DNA of 64,000 nucleotides from Candidatus Fukatsuia symbiotica (GTDB taxonomy: Bacteria; Pseudomonadota; Gammaproteobacteria; Enterobacterales; Enterobacteriaceae), in assembly GCF_003122425.1 (NCBI RefSeq), contig NZ_CP021659.1:186001-250000 (forward strand). The letters are read 5' to 3'. A model generated the notes under the pieces. The model did no database searches and was not told the DNA's origin. It was given only the letters and a program-made list of their open reading frames with translations. Within the stretch, counting starts at the first letter, position 1; every line of letters starts with the position of its first letter. Positions 26,972 to 36,532 of the stretch are shown here, one piece after another. The position numbers were made by a program, and so were the translations under genes.

Positions 26972-28297
26972 TTACGTTTCGTAGGTTGATTTATCTCTGG
27001 CCGATTTGGTTAACCTGGCATAAAAGAAACCATCCCCCTCATCAGGATGAGGAAGATTCTGTTTACCAAAGGTGTCTGTCACTTTAGTTTTTATAAGTTG
27101 TGCATCCGGCTGACGTTGCAAAAATGATGCAATTTGCTGCTGATTCTCTTCCGGTAAAATGGAACAGGTGGCATAGAGCATCAGCCCTCCTCTTTTTAAT
27201 TTCGGCCAGATAGCATCCATGATCTCCGCCTGTAATCGCGCAAGTTCGGTGATATCACTGTCTCGACGTAGCCACTTGATATCGGGATGGCGGCGGATCA
27301 CGCCGGTGGCAGAACAAGGCGCATCAAGCAGGATCCGATCAAATAATCGGTCACCACACCATGCCTCGGGGCTGCGACCATCACCCATTTTGACCGTGGC
27401 TTGTAATTGCAGACGTTGTAAATTTTCTTTAACACGCTGTAATCGCTGTTCATCAATATCGACAGCTAATACCTGAGCATTGGGTGCGACCTCAAGAATA
27501 TGAGTAGTTTTTCCTCCTGGTGCAGCACATAAATCAAGGATTTGCTCACCATTTTGTGGATCAAGTAGATCAACACACCCCTGTGCTGAGGCATCTTGAA
27601 CGGTGATCCAGCCAAGCGCAAAACCGGGCAGACTGTCGACTGAACGAGGTACGATCAGACGGATCGCATCCTTATAGGAAGGATGAGCTTGTGCCTCAAT
27701 TCCCGCCTGTTGCAACAGTGCTAAATATTCACGACGAGACTGATGGAGCCTGTTTACTCGTAGCCACATGGGTGGTTTCTGATTATTCGCTATTAGGATT
27801 TGTTGCCATTGATGCGGATAAGCCATTTGGATGCGATTGAACAACCAGCTAGGATGCAAATAGTGACTTTCGTCGTTGCTCGTCTGCTCTATTCGTTCCA
27901 ACAACTCGATCTGTTGGCGCTGAAACTGGCGTAATACACCATTGATCAATCCTTTTAATTGTGGCCGTTTCAGCGCAGTGGCGGCGGCAACGGTTTCAGA
28001 TAACACTGCGTGAGCGGGGATCCTTGTATAAATTAGCTGATAGAGGCCGATCATCAGCAAATAATGAAACACACGCTGTTTCCCTGACATCGGACGCGTC
28101 ATTAATTGTTGAATACAACATTCAAGTTTAGGTAAAACACGTAACGTGCCAAAGCACAATTCTTGCAACAACGCACGATCTTTGACAGAGACACTCTGCT
28201 GTGATCCTGGTAGCACAGTATTCAGTGATTTTCCTTGATCTAATACCTGACTGATTGCTTTAGCAGCGATACTACGCAGATTGTAAGTGTTTTTCAT
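26972..28297 (-). CDS. rsmB: 16S rRNA (cytosine-967-C5)-methyltransferase
   Basis: 441 residues from ATG 28297, chosen because it aligns with the E. coli start ([17 protein letters not shown]); 12 more codons are open upstream but overlap fmt. The N-terminal 140 residues are NusB-like. The catalytic domain has [11 protein letters not shown] for [18 protein letters not shown] with one catalytic Cys, and [11 protein letters not shown] with the other. It methylates C967 of 16S rRNA. It begins 16 bp after the fmt stop. Confidence 0.96.
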   Translation of the reverse strand: MKNTYNLRSIAAKAISQVLDQGKSLNTVLPGSQQSVSVKDRALLQELCFGTLRVLPKLECCIQQLMTRPMSGKQRVFHYLLMIGLYQLIYTRIPAHAVLSETVAAATALKRPQLKGLINGVLRQFQRQQIELLERIEQTSNDESHYLHPSWLFNRIQMAYPHQWQQILIANNQKPPMWLRVNRLHQSRREYLALLQQAGIEAQAHPSYKDAIRLIVPRSVDSLPGFALGWITVQDASAQGCVDLLDPQNGEQILDLCAAPGGKTTHILEVAPNAQVLAVDIDEQRLQRVKENLQRLQLQATVKMGDGRSPEAWCGDRLFDRILLDAPCSATGVIRRHPDIKWLRRDSDITELARLQAEIMDAIWPKLKRGGLMLYATCSILPEENQQQIASFLQRQPDAQLIKTKVTDTFGKQNLPHPDEGDGFFYARLTKSARDKSTYET

Positions 28298-28313
28298 AGC
28301 CAAGCAGAAACCA

Positions 28314-29275
28314 TTATTCGAGTTGATTCCCAACGGAGAACCATTCGCGTCGAGAATTTAGCAAATCGGCGGCTGACATCACCTTTTTACCTGCAAGTTG
28401 CAGCTGTGTAATATTAAGTACACCGTCAGTGGTCGCAATTTGAATACCATTGCTATCGGCATGGATAACCGTACCACGAGGGGTGTTCGACTGATTTATT
28501 GCAGGTAGCACTTCCGCCTGCCAGACTTTTATCCGTTGTTGGTCAACAGTAAAGTAACTGACAGGCCATGGATTAAATGCGCGAATGCAACGTTCCAGCT
28601 GAGAAGCAGAAAGTGACCAGTCGAGCTTAGCCTCTTCTTTACTTAATTTTGCTGCGTAAGTAACCTGTCTTTCATCCTGTTTCTCCCCCTGTACACTGTC
28701 ATCAAGTTGCTTGAGTGTGTTCAGTAACCCCGCCGATCCCAATTTTGCCAATTTGTGGTACAAAGTAGCACTGGTGTCATCGGGCTGTATACCACAGGCG
28801 ACCTTATGCAACATATTGCCAGTATCTAATCCAACATCCATGCGCATGATAGTGACACCGCTTTCTTCATCACCCGACCACAACGCGCGTTGGATCGGGG
28901 CAGCACCACGCCAACGTGGCAGCAAGGAGCCGTGGACATTAATGCAACCTAGACGCGGCATAGCCAGTACTGCTGGGGCAAAATCAGACCGTAAGCAACC
29001 ACTACCATAACGTCAACACGCCAACGGGTAACAAGATCGGAAACCAATTGCTGATTCTCTTTCAGGCGCAACGACTTTGGCTGATACAGAGCAATATTGT
29101 GCTGCTGCGCTAATACCTTTACAGGGCTGGGTGTTAATCTATTTCCTCTGCCCGCTGGCCGATCAGGTTGGGTGAACACACCAACGATTTGATGCTTGGA
29201 AGACAGTAATACGCTAAGGTGATGCGCTGCGAAATCAGGTGTTCCTGCGAAAATAATCTTTAAAGAATCACACAC
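28314..29275 (-). CDS. fmt: Methionyl-tRNA formyltransferase, apparent -1 frameshift
   Basis: Two overlapping frames make one Fmt. The N-terminal piece (29275 to about 28980) has [14 protein letters not shown], the formyl-donor region and [11 protein letters not shown]. The C-terminal piece (to 28314) starts [19 protein letters not shown], with the catalytic Asn and His, and continues to the tRNA-binding OB domain. In relatives these are contiguous (ILP-x-AVL-x-MPRLGC). One extra base near 28972-28976 restores AVLAMPRLG. Fmt formylates initiator Met-tRNA; the intact def gene upstream argues the pathway is still used, so sequencing error is as likely as a real mutation. Confidence 0.88.
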
Positions 29276-29297
29276 TTAAATCTCCTGAATGAGACCT

Positions 29298-29837
29298 TTA
29301 GTTATCTCGTGCTGCAAGCCTTGCCATTTTATCTAGCTTCTGGCGAATACGCTGACGCTTAAGCGGTGATAAATAATCGACAAACAGCTTACCTACCAGG
29401 TGATCCATCTCATGTTGAATACAAATGGCTAATAGACCATCAGCGTCGAGATCAAATGATTTGCCTTCAATATCCAACGCCCTGATCGTTACCTTTTCAG
29501 CACGTGGTACAAGTGCGCGCTGATCAGGGATAGACAAGCAGCCTTCTTCAATGCTTGTCTCACCACTTCTGTGCAGCAACTCAGGGTTGATTAAAACCCA
29601 AGGTCGATTAGATTGCTCTGGAACATCATTTTCATAACGATCACCAACGATATGAATCACAATAATCTGCTGATGGATATCGACTTGTGTTGCTGCTAAG
29701 CCAATACCTTCTTCCTTATACATGGTTTCAAACATATCATGCACGATACGCTGGATTCCAGCATCCACTTTTTTAACCGGTTCTGCAATTGTGCGCAGTC
29801 GCTCATCCGGGAAACGTAATATTTTTAATGCTGACAT
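29298..29837 (-). CDS. def: Peptide deformylase
   Basis: 179 residues, about ten more than E. coli Def. The three motifs are intact: [16 protein letters not shown] with the metal-binding Cys, and [13 protein letters not shown] with the two His ligands and catalytic Glu. It removes the formyl group from nascent N-terminal Met. A short insertion near [17 protein letters not shown] lengthens the loop before motif 2. First gene of the leftward def-fmt-rsmB-trkA unit, divergent from dprA. Confidence 0.97.
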   Translation of the reverse strand: MSALKILRFPDERLRTIAEPVKKVDAGIQRIVHDMFETMYKEEGIGLAATQVDIHQQIIVIHIVGDRYENDVPEQSNRPWVLINPELLHRSGETSIEEGCLSIPDQRALVPRAEKVTIRALDIEGKSFDLDADGLLAICIQHEMDHLVGKLFVDYLSPLKRQRIRQKLDKMARLAARDN

Positions 29838-29954
29838 AAATATTTAGATCTGTGTCTGAGAAATGAAGAATATTCGATCCCCATTCTAGACATTTTTACG
29901 CTCAATTGACAGCATCACTCATTGAAAGAATTTATCTGTGTGTATAGATTGTTC

Positions 29955-30259
29955 TAAGTCTATTCAGAATTTCCGTGAATGCCGCTTCGTACCACACAGC
30001 GGGTTATGTAGTAGGTCTTATGGGCGCAAAAAGTGCAGTTTATTCTTTGTATACCCTTCGCCTTTCAAGTTACGGTGGCGTTGGCTGCTCGCACTCATCC
30101 CAGTCATGTACTACTTGTACACTCCTGGGATTCGATTGATTGCCGCCTTGCCGTAACTCGAAATTCATTGGGTATATACAATAAAGGGAGTAAATGAGCA
30201 TTTTGAGCGTGTTTTTGACGACGTATTAGTGAGCATAAGAGATTTCGAATAGGCTCATA
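29955..30259. repeat. Family C repeat, copy 1, split by an ERIC
   Basis: Left end taagtctattcagaattt and right end gatttcgaataggctcata are the inverted termini of family C (copy 2 at 39543-39704). Internal sequence gcgcaaaaagtgcagttta and gagcattttgagcgtgttt matches copy 2 closely. An ERIC interrupts it at a TA. The right end stops about 12 bp before dprA, so this repeat supplies much of the dprA leader. Confidence 0.7.
30052..30174 (-). repeat. ERIC element 2, nested in family C repeat
   Basis: 123 bp, opposite orientation to ERIC 1, from tacccttcgcctttcaag to cgaaattcattgggta, with TA at 30050-30051 and 30175-30176. Removing it and one TA gives ctttgtatacaataaag, nearly identical to the uninterrupted family C copy at 39.6 kb (ttttgtatacaacaaac). 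Confidence 0.85.
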
Positions 30260-30271
30260 AGAGGAGTGGGT

Positions 30272-31360
30272 ATGATAATAGCAGAAATATGGTTACGGAT
30301 AAGCATGGTCAAAGGAATAGGGGCGGTTAGAAGTTGCACCATTGCTGAACGTTTAATCTATTACTCTGATGTTCACCCCGATGTGTTAATGGCTGCAGGA
30401 TTGAATAAGTTGCAAGCTCAGCAATTTATCGGAGCTAATGACCAGTATATTGCCTCAACTTTAGCCTGGTTGGAGGATCCTTCTCACCATATGCTGATTT
30501 ATGGGCATCTCGACTACCCAGAGCGGTTAAGCCATATATCTTCTGCACCTTTGCTGCTTTTCGTTACGGGGAATATTGCTGCTATTTCCCGACCGCAGGT
30601 GGCAATGGTAGGTAGTCGTAGTTTCAGCCATTATGGTCGGCGTTGGGCAAGATATTTTGCTTCGGAACTAGTACAGCACGGTTTAGCTATTACCAGTGGG
30701 TTAGCTCTTGGTATCGATGCAATCTGTCATCAATCTGCATTATATTCTCAAGGGGAGACCATTGCGGTACTTGGTAGTGGGCTGAAAAATATCTACCCAC
30801 GCCAGCATGATGAATTAGCTCACCGTATTGTGGAACAAGGGGGTGCTCTGGTTTCTGAATTTTTAGTCACTTCATCGCCGTTAGCAACACATTTTCCACG
30901 GCGTAACCGGATTATTAGCGGATTAAGTTCTGCGGTAGTCGTGGTCGAAGCTTCGCTTAAAAGTGGTTCTCTTATCACGGCCAGATATGCATTAGAACAA
31001 GGGCGAGATGTATTTGCGCTGCCAGGTCCATTAGATAGCCCAACAAGTGACGGGGTACATTGGTTGATTCAACAGGGGGCTTATTTGGCAAATGATCCAC
31101 GGGATATTGTTGAACAGCTTGAAGGGTCACTTCAGTGGCTATCTCTTAATAAGGATACTTCTCCGCCTTTTCCAGAAGAACAGCTTGAATTACCCTTCGT
31201 CGATGTATTGACTAACGTAGAGTATGAGGTAACGGCTGTTGATACTGTTGCGGAACGTGCCGGACAATCGGTGGCAGAGGTTGTGATCAAGCTACTTGAT
31301 TTAGAGTTAGCAGGATGGATCAGCGCTGTGCCTGGTGGTTATATCCGAGTCAGGGGATGA
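30272..31360 (+). CDS. dprA: DNA-processing protein DprA (Smf)
   Basis: About 362 residues from ATG 30272 behind AAGAGGAG; an in-frame GTG 30266 lies inside that SD. The Rossmann-like core is intact: VAMVGSRSFSHYGRRWAR, TSGLALGIDAICH, AVLGSGL, FPRRNRIISGLS, and the C-terminal winged helix ends in GWISAVPGGYIRV. DprA loads RecA on incoming single-stranded DNA. It is conserved in enterobacteria even where natural competence is not seen. In E. coli smg follows; here an IS630 element begins 34 bp after the stop and smg is absent. Confidence 0.94.
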   Translation: MIIAEIWLRISMVKGIGAVRSCTIAERLIYYSDVHPDVLMAAGLNKLQAQQFIGANDQYIASTLAWLEDPSHHMLIYGHLDYPERLSHISSAPLLLFVTGNIAAISRPQVAMVGSRSFSHYGRRWARYFASELVQHGLAITSGLALGIDAICHQSALYSQGETIAVLGSGLKNIYPRQHDELAHRIVEQGGALVSEFLVTSSPLATHFPRRNRIISGLSSAVVVVEASLKSGSLITARYALEQGRDVFALPGPLDSPTSDGVHWLIQQGAYLANDPRDIVEQLEGSLQWLSLNKDTSPPFPEEQLELPFVDVLTNVEYEVTAVDTVAERAGQSVAEVVIKLLDLELAGWISAVPGGYIRVRG

Positions 31361-31394
31361 TATTATATACTCGTACTACGTAATGCCCTGTCTA

Positions 31395-32488
31395 TACCCG
31401 TGATCAATGAAGATGCTTGATTTTGAAGTCGATAAGGATCATGCTCATAGCCATGAAAATAGAGCTGACTGCTGACCAGAAAATTACCCTCGAAGCCCAA
31501 CATCGTCAAAGCCATGACCGCCGTGTCTGTGACAGGATCCGGTGTGTTTTGTTGTCCGCAGACGGCTGGACTCCCCCTATGATTGCTCACTCACAGCTCA
31601 TTAATGAAACCACGGTGCGGCGCCACCTTACAGACTATCATAAACTCAACAAGCTCAAGCCTGAAAATGGCGGCTCCGATGGCTATCTCAATGCGGAACA
31701 GACCACGTCGCTGGTTGAACATCTCACCCAGCCGCTCTACCACCACAATCACCAAATTGTGGCCTATATCGCTGGACGCTGGAACATCACCTTTACCGTA
31801 TCAGGTCTGTATAAAGGGTTGAAGCAGCATGGCTTTAGCTATAAAAAGCCGAAAGGTGTTCCGCATAAATTTGACGTTGAGAAACAGCCGCAATTTATAA
31901 AGACCTACAGCGAATTGAAAGACGCCGCGGGTAATGACCCCATACTGTTTATTGATGCCGTTCATCCGACACAAGCCACCAAAATAAGCTACGGCTGGAT
32001 ACGAAAAGGCCAGGATAAAACGATAGAGACCACCGGGAGCAGAACGCGGTTGAATATCATGGGAGCCTTGAACATCCAGAATGTGGCTAACCCCATAATC
32101 CGTGATGATGAGACGATTAACAGCGAAAATGTGGTTCACTTCCTGTCTGCCATTCGCGCGCATTATCCCATCACGACAACGGCACATGTGATCCTCGAGG
32201 GTGCAGGCTATCACCGTTCACAGCTTGTGCAAGACGCCGCGCTTACGTTGAATATCCAGCTTCATTACCTTCCGCCGTATAGCCCGAATCTAAACCCGAT
32301 AGAGCGATTGTGGAAGGTGATGAATGAGCAAACACGAAACAATAGATATTACCCATCTAAACAGAGTTTTAAGAACGATATCTTAAACTTCTTTGAAGTG
32401 AAGCTACCACAAATGGCAAGTTCTCTGGTATCTCGCTTAAACGATAATTTCCAGGCGCTAAATCCTGCATCTTGATTTCACTTGGGTA
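31395..32488 (+). mobile_element. IS630-family insertion sequence
   Basis: About 1,094 bp with a single transposase gene. Ends are imperfect inverted repeats: left tacccgtgatcaatgaagat, right (complement) tacccaagtgaaatcaagat. TA lies on both sides (31393-31394 and 32489-32490), the family's target duplication. It separates dprA from mtr. Confidence 0.85.
31453..32475 (+). CDS. IS630-family transposase with Asp-to-Glu change in the DDE triad
   Basis: About 340 residues from ATG 31453. The N-terminal part has helix-turn-helix sequence (INETTVRRHLTDY, KPENGGSDGYL). The catalytic core has LFIDAVHPTQ (Asp168), then VILEGAGYHRS where relatives have ILDGAGYH, so the second acid is Glu249, and PPYSPNLNPIERLW (Glu284), 35 positions later as the family requires. 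Asp-to-Glu at this site usually cripples DDE transposases, so this copy may be inactive although the frame is open and the ends are present. Confidence 0.9.
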   Translation: MKIELTADQKITLEAQHRQSHDRRVCDRIRCVLLSADGWTPPMIAHSQLINETTVRRHLTDYHKLNKLKPENGGSDGYLNAEQTTSLVEHLTQPLYHHNHQIVAYIAGRWNITFTVSGLYKGLKQHGFSYKKPKGVPHKFDVEKQPQFIKTYSELKDAAGNDPILFIDAVHPTQATKISYGWIRKGQDKTIETTGSRTRLNIMGALNIQNVANPIIRDDETINSENVVHFLSAIRAHYPITTTAHVILEGAGYHRSQLVQDAALTLNIQLHYLPPYSPNLNPIERLWKVMNEQTRNNRYYPSKQSFKNDILNFFEVKLPQMASSLVSRLNDNFQALNPAS

Positions 32489-32612
32489 TAGATAGCAAGT
32501 TCTTTACACGGATCCGTCACCCATGTACTATCTAGATAGTACAAAAGCCTCGTTTACATTAGAGCTTATCTAAAATTGAAATCATCGTAAAAACAGTGTT
32601 TAGGAGCTACAC

Positions 32613-33856
32613 ATGTCAATGATTGCGTCCTCGTCTTCGCTGCGGCCATCCATTCTTGGCGGTGCAATGATTGTCGCCGGTACTGCTGTCGGCGCCGGTA
32701 TGTTTTCGATTCCTATTGTCACCTCGGGTGTGTGGTTTAGTGGTGCCGTACTGCTGCTAATTTACACTTGGGCATGTATGTTTATTTCCGGCTTGATGAT
32801 CCTGGAAGTGAATCTTAACTACCCAATAGGCGCTAGCTTTCATACTATGGTACGGGATCTGTTAGGCAAAATGTGGAGTTCAATCAACGGATTGTCTATC
32901 ACCTTCGTACTCTATATTTTGACGTACGCCTATATTTCTGCGGGTGGTTCCATTATCACCCACACGCTTGGCAAAGTAATCGGTGTTAACCAGACAGAAG
33001 CTGGTCTTATTTTTGCCTTGATCGTAGCCTTTATTGTTTGGTTATCTACCCGTGCAGTTGACCGTTTAAGCACTATTTTAATCGTTGGGATGCTAATTAG
33101 TTTTGTTTTATCAGTCAGTGATATGTTTGCTCATGTTAAAATTGGGGTGTTATTGAACCAAAACGATCATAGCGCTAGCTATTCACCGTATGCACTGGCT
33201 GCTTTACCTTATTTATTAACCTCTTTCGGCTATCACGGCAATGTCCCCGGATTAGTAAAATATTATCGAAAAGACAGTCGAGCGGTGGTGTTCAGCCTGT
33301 TTTTCGGCACGTTGATCGCTTTGATGATTTATATTCTGTGGCAGTATGTGATTCAAGGCAATATAGTTCGTGAAACCTTTAAGCAGATCATCGCCGACGG
33401 AGGAAATATCGGTAGCTTACTCGAGAGGATGGATGTCATTTCTGGTAGCTCGATGACCAAACAGTTGTTGAATGCTTTTTCCTATATGGCACTGGCAAGC
33501 TCATTTTTGGGGTATCACTCGGCTTATTTGATTACTTGGCTGATTTTTTTAAATTTGCTGACCATGGTATGGGGAGAGTTAAAACCGCACTGTTGACTTT
33601 TGTACCTCCTACGTTAGGTGCTTTGTTATTTCCTAATGGTTTTTTATATGCGATTGGTTTTGCCGGTTTGGCGGCTACTATCTGGGCGGTGATCGTCCCG
33701 GCACTTATGGTTCATGCCAGTCGCCGTCGTTTTCCATTAATGGGTTATAAAGTACCAGGTGGTAAGACTGTAATTGGTTTTATTATTATTTTTGGTTTCA
33801 CTAATGCCGTCATTCATATTGCTACTTCATTGAGTCTGTTACCAATTTATCAATAG
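32613..33856 (+). CDS. mtr: Tryptophan-specific permease, apparent -1 frameshift
   Basis: Reads as Mtr rather than Tyr[51 protein letters not shown] and [14 protein letters not shown] follow E. coli Mtr closely. The frame breaks in GGGG at 33509-33512; adding one G joins [18 protein letters not shown] and [20 protein letters not shown] to give a normal protein of about 414 residues with 11 membrane segments. It imports tryptophan by proton symport, useful in a host-dependent bacterium. SD taggag lies before ATG 32613. Whether the break is real is open. Confidence 0.88.
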
Positions 33857-33890
33857 CTAACATTACACGACACTCAAAAATAGTTCGTTA

Positions 33891-33923
33891 ATCACACACA
33901 GTAAATAATATGACCTGTGTGAT
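33891..33923 (+). terminator. Weak hairpin after mtr
   Basis: Inverted arms atcacaca / tgtgtgat about 35 bp after the mtr stop, with gggttttta a few bases further on. The loop is long and the T-run offset, so only a possible terminator. Confidence 0.3.
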
Positions 33924-33985
33924 GTAATCTGGGTTTTTATTAACATATATTAAATGTTAATGTAAATTTCACAATTGACTTATAT

Positions 33986-34091
33986 TATATCTGCACAATT
34001 TAATTTTGATTAGCACACAAATATGATCAACTCCGTAGATTTACTCCTCAATGTGTCCGTTAGGCAATCAAAATTAAATCGCGCAGATATA
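33986..34091. repeat. Family D palindromic repeat, copy 1
   Basis: Arms of 26 bases pair with two mismatches: tatatctgcacaatttaat then tttgatt (33986-34011) against its complement at 34066-34091. The central 82 bp (33998-34079, bounded by perfect 14-bp inverted repeats atttaattttgatt) recurs at 36025-36106 with 6 differences. It could fold into a long hairpin in RNA or DNA. Confidence 0.8.
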
Positions 34092-34895
34092 TTTCCAATG
34101 GAGGATATTATTAAAAAATAAAGTGTAGAAAATAAAAAGATGAATTATATTTTGCTTATATAATAGGCAGAAAAATACGACAGAACACCACTTTTCAGTC
34201 ATTATTGATCAATACGTTGCCTATTTATTTCGACCTGTCTGTTGTGAAAAGACTGTTCATTACCTGAAATCAAGGTGCACAGTAAGCTGAGTTGTACATA
34301 TCAGTCGATGAGATGTACCAATTAATCACGTGGTATTTATCTTCAGGATACTCAATCATTCGTACCAATAAACTAAAGACTAGAAACTTACGGCCAAACA
34401 CTTGCTCAAACGCCGCCCTGGACATCTCTTGTGATAATGCCTTTTGTTGCACCTATAACAATCATTGATGATTGTTATACACCACGCTGTGCTGCATATT
34501 AAAAAGCTTTTTTTCACGATGATAGCCTATTTTTAAACTTGAGGTGAGCTATGGGTAATGAACGGAGATATACAAAGAACTATTCATATCGTCAGCAAGC
34601 TTTATACACAAAGGAGAGAAAGAGAGAATTTAACACTGAAAACGCGACTTAAGCGATTGAATCGTAAAACAAGAGGATACTCAAAATCCGAAAAAATTCA
34701 CGATAAGGTTATTGGGATATTCATTGAGAGGGAATACTATTTGTGATACCTGGACAACTTATTGAATACATGACCGAAGGAAAAGCCGTTTGAACCTGTC
34801 ATCCCTGCCGTTTTTTCCGCGCCTGAGCGTCTTCCAAAAAGATTTCAAATAGACTCTAAGAAAAATTAGAAAATGTTTTATTCAAGGATATCAAT
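34092..34895. other. Gene-poor gap with mobile-element remnants
   Basis: About 800 bp between repeat D1 and the RTX-type gene with no intact gene. It holds an IS1 insB fragment (34558-34746) and the right end of a family C repeat (34842-34861, gatttcaaatagactctaag). A 60-codon minus-strand frame at 34270-34452 (EQVFGRKF, then LLVRMIEY) might be another insB scrap, but the match is weak. Confidence 0.5.
34558..34746 (+). pseudogene. insB: IS1-family insB C-terminal fragment
   Basis: 62 codons. YTQRRERENLTLKTRLKRLN, RKTRGYSKSEKIHDKVIG and FIEREYYL match the C-terminal end of IS1 InsB, which is normally about 165 residues, so the catalytic N-terminal two thirds is missing. It ends with a natural stop. 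Confidence 0.75.
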
Positions 34896-36011
34896 ATGAC
34901 CACTGCAAACAACCTAAGCGCAGTAGCAACAACGTTGGAAGAAGATGCTAGAAATAATCAGCGACAGCAGGCTCAAAGAAATAACGTAGTACTTACCGGA
35001 AAACGCGGACGAGATAATTACATTATCAACAAAGAAGGAAATACAGGTATAGAAATTATTATCAACAATGATGGTAATACGCCTTTGGATGATTTGTCCG
35101 TGGCATTCGCACAGGATACTTTGCAATTGCAATTCCCGATTGAGCAAATACACCTACACAAGCAAGGTGACGATATAATATTTAGTCACCGCAGTTCACC
35201 AGAACAGTATCCCAGAATACGCCTCCTCAATTTTATGGCTCATGAGCGTTACCGCCATCTGTCAATAATGGACGAAAATAGTAGGCTTTATGATCTCGTC
35301 GTTGACGCAGAGGATCACGTGTTGCTGATGCAACGCCAAATTAATAATGGTGATAATAACCTGATATTACACAACACCACCGCTACAACGGGTATCAGCC
35401 TACATGCAGGGCCAGGCCATGATACAATTATTGATAAAAGTGGGGGGAGTAATACTCTGCATGGCGATGATGGCAATGATATGCTTCTGGCCTGGTCAGG
35501 CAATAATGCACTGTTTGGAGGGGCTGGCAATGATCGGTTGGTTGGTGGTACTGGACATGATGTTCTCTGTGGTGAAACAGGTAACGATACATTGGTAGGT
35601 AATGCTGGCAACGACATTATGGTAGGAGGAGTAGGCGACGATATTTACCTATTTGCTCGTGGAGATGGCCATGACAGCATCCTAGAGGATGGCGGCACCG
35701 ACAGCTTGGTGTTCACGTCCAGGGAGATTACCAGAGAAACATTATGGTTGAAAAAAGACGGCGATAACTTGCGGATACAAGTCAATGGCGCAAATTCAGG
35801 TGACACAGTAACGGTTCTAGGCTATTACGATAATCCAAAAAATAAAATTGAAATGATAAGCGTCGAGAGGTATCAGCTAGCTGGTGATAATATTGATCGA
35901 ATGGTTGAGGCAATGTCTACTTTTACTTCTTCAGAGAGTATATCAGCAGCAGGTAATATCAACTTACAAACACATATTAACAGCTTGTGGATAGCCACAT
36001 CAAACCCATGA
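34896..36011 (+). CDS. RTX-type calcium-binding protein, probable type I secretion substrate
   Basis: 371 residues with a good SD (aaggat). Residues about 1-165 are unlike anything I recognise, charged, and lack a signal peptide. Residues about 190-260 hold seven tandem nonapeptides of the G-G-x-G-x-D-x-h-x type (GDDGNDMLL, GGAGNDRLV, GGTGHDVLC, GETGNDTLV, GNAGNDIMV, GGVGDDIYL), which form a calcium beta-roll. LWLKKDGDNLRI then VTVLGYYDNPKNKIE matches the haemolysin-related C-terminal domain. Such proteins leave by type I secretion using a C-terminal signal. No hlyB/hlyD genes are in the window. It is short for a cytolysin and lacks an obvious pore-forming domain. Confidence 0.82.
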   Translation: MTTANNLSAVATTLEEDARNNQRQQAQRNNVVLTGKRGRDNYIINKEGNTGIEIIINNDGNTPLDDLSVAFAQDTLQLQFPIEQIHLHKQGDDIIFSHRSSPEQYPRIRLLNFMAHERYRHLSIMDENSRLYDLVVDAEDHVLLMQRQINNGDNNLILHNTTATTGISLHAGPGHDTIIDKSGGSNTLHGDDGNDMLLAWSGNNALFGGAGNDRLVGGTGHDVLCGETGNDTLVGNAGNDIMVGGVGDDIYLFARGDGHDSILEDGGTDSLVFTSREITRETLWLKKDGDNLRIQVNGANSGDTVTVLGYYDNPKNKIEMISVERYQLAGDNIDRMVEAMSTFTSSESISAAGNINLQTHINSLWIATSNP

Positions 36012-36012
36012 T

Positions 36013-36118
36013 ATAGCTATGCAATTTAATTTTGATTAGCACACAAATATAAGTTACTCCGTATATTTACTCCTCAATGTATCCGTTAGGCAATCAAAAT
36101 TAAATCTCGCCGCTATAG
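36013..36118. repeat. Family D palindromic repeat, copy 2
   Basis: Same 82-bp core as copy 1, same orientation, at 36025-36106. The flanks differ from copy 1 but also pair: tatagc (36013-36018) with gctata (36113-36118). It begins two bases after the RTX-type gene's stop, where it could act as its terminator. Confidence 0.8.
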
Positions 36119-36248
36119 GATAATCTCGGCTGGAAAAAATCACCAAAACCGATGATTGTGTCTGATAGTGAGAAAAAGATGGAAGAAGGAAATGTAACTA
36201 CCGCATCTACTGGCTGGGCAGAGAGTGAGTTTGGAATAGTCGATTTTT

Positions 36249-36501
36249 GTGCTCCACTTTTTTAACCATCCAGGATACGAATACGAAGGCTGGAATAACA
36301 AAGCGATTGCCCAAGCATTACGTATTCATGAAAAAACAGTGAGGCAACCTGTAACGGATTGGCTCTCAGACGAAAAATTAAAGCCTAAAAATGGCGGCTC
36401 GTATAGTAAGTTGAGCGTGGATAATTCTTCATTACTTGAAAAACATATTGAGAGCACAACTTACACCTGCGTCATGGATATCTGTGCTTATGTTGACATT
36501 G
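36249..36501 (+). pseudogene. IS630-family transposase N-terminal fragment
   Basis: About 84 codons: NNKAIAQALRIHEKTVRQ, WLSDEKLKPKNGGSYSKL and TYTCVMDICAYV follow the helix-turn-helix half of IS630 transposases, including the KPENGGS landmark of the complete IS at 31.4 kb, but from a different subtype. It breaks off at a partial ERIC end near 36505; no catalytic core is present. Confidence 0.7.
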
Positions 36502-36504
36502 ACG

Positions 36505-36530
36505 CCGTACCTTCAAGTTGAATGGGTATA
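36505..36530. repeat. Truncated ERIC end
   Basis: gccgtaccttcaagttgaat then gggtata resembles the right terminus of the ERIC elements (ccgtaacttgaaaggtgaagggtata). The rest of the element is missing. It joins the IS630 fragment to the integrase remnant. Confidence 0.45.
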
Positions 36531-36532
36531 TC

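Noticed and set aside
32613-33856. First reading of the permease as TyrP
   Set aside because: Residue matches throughout (LGG start, [27 protein letters not shown]) follow Mtr more closely than TyrP.
34270-34452. Minus-strand 60-codon frame with VFGRKF...LLVRMIEY
   Set aside because: A faint likeness to IS1 InsB, but too few matching residues and opposite strand to the clear InsB fragment nearby.
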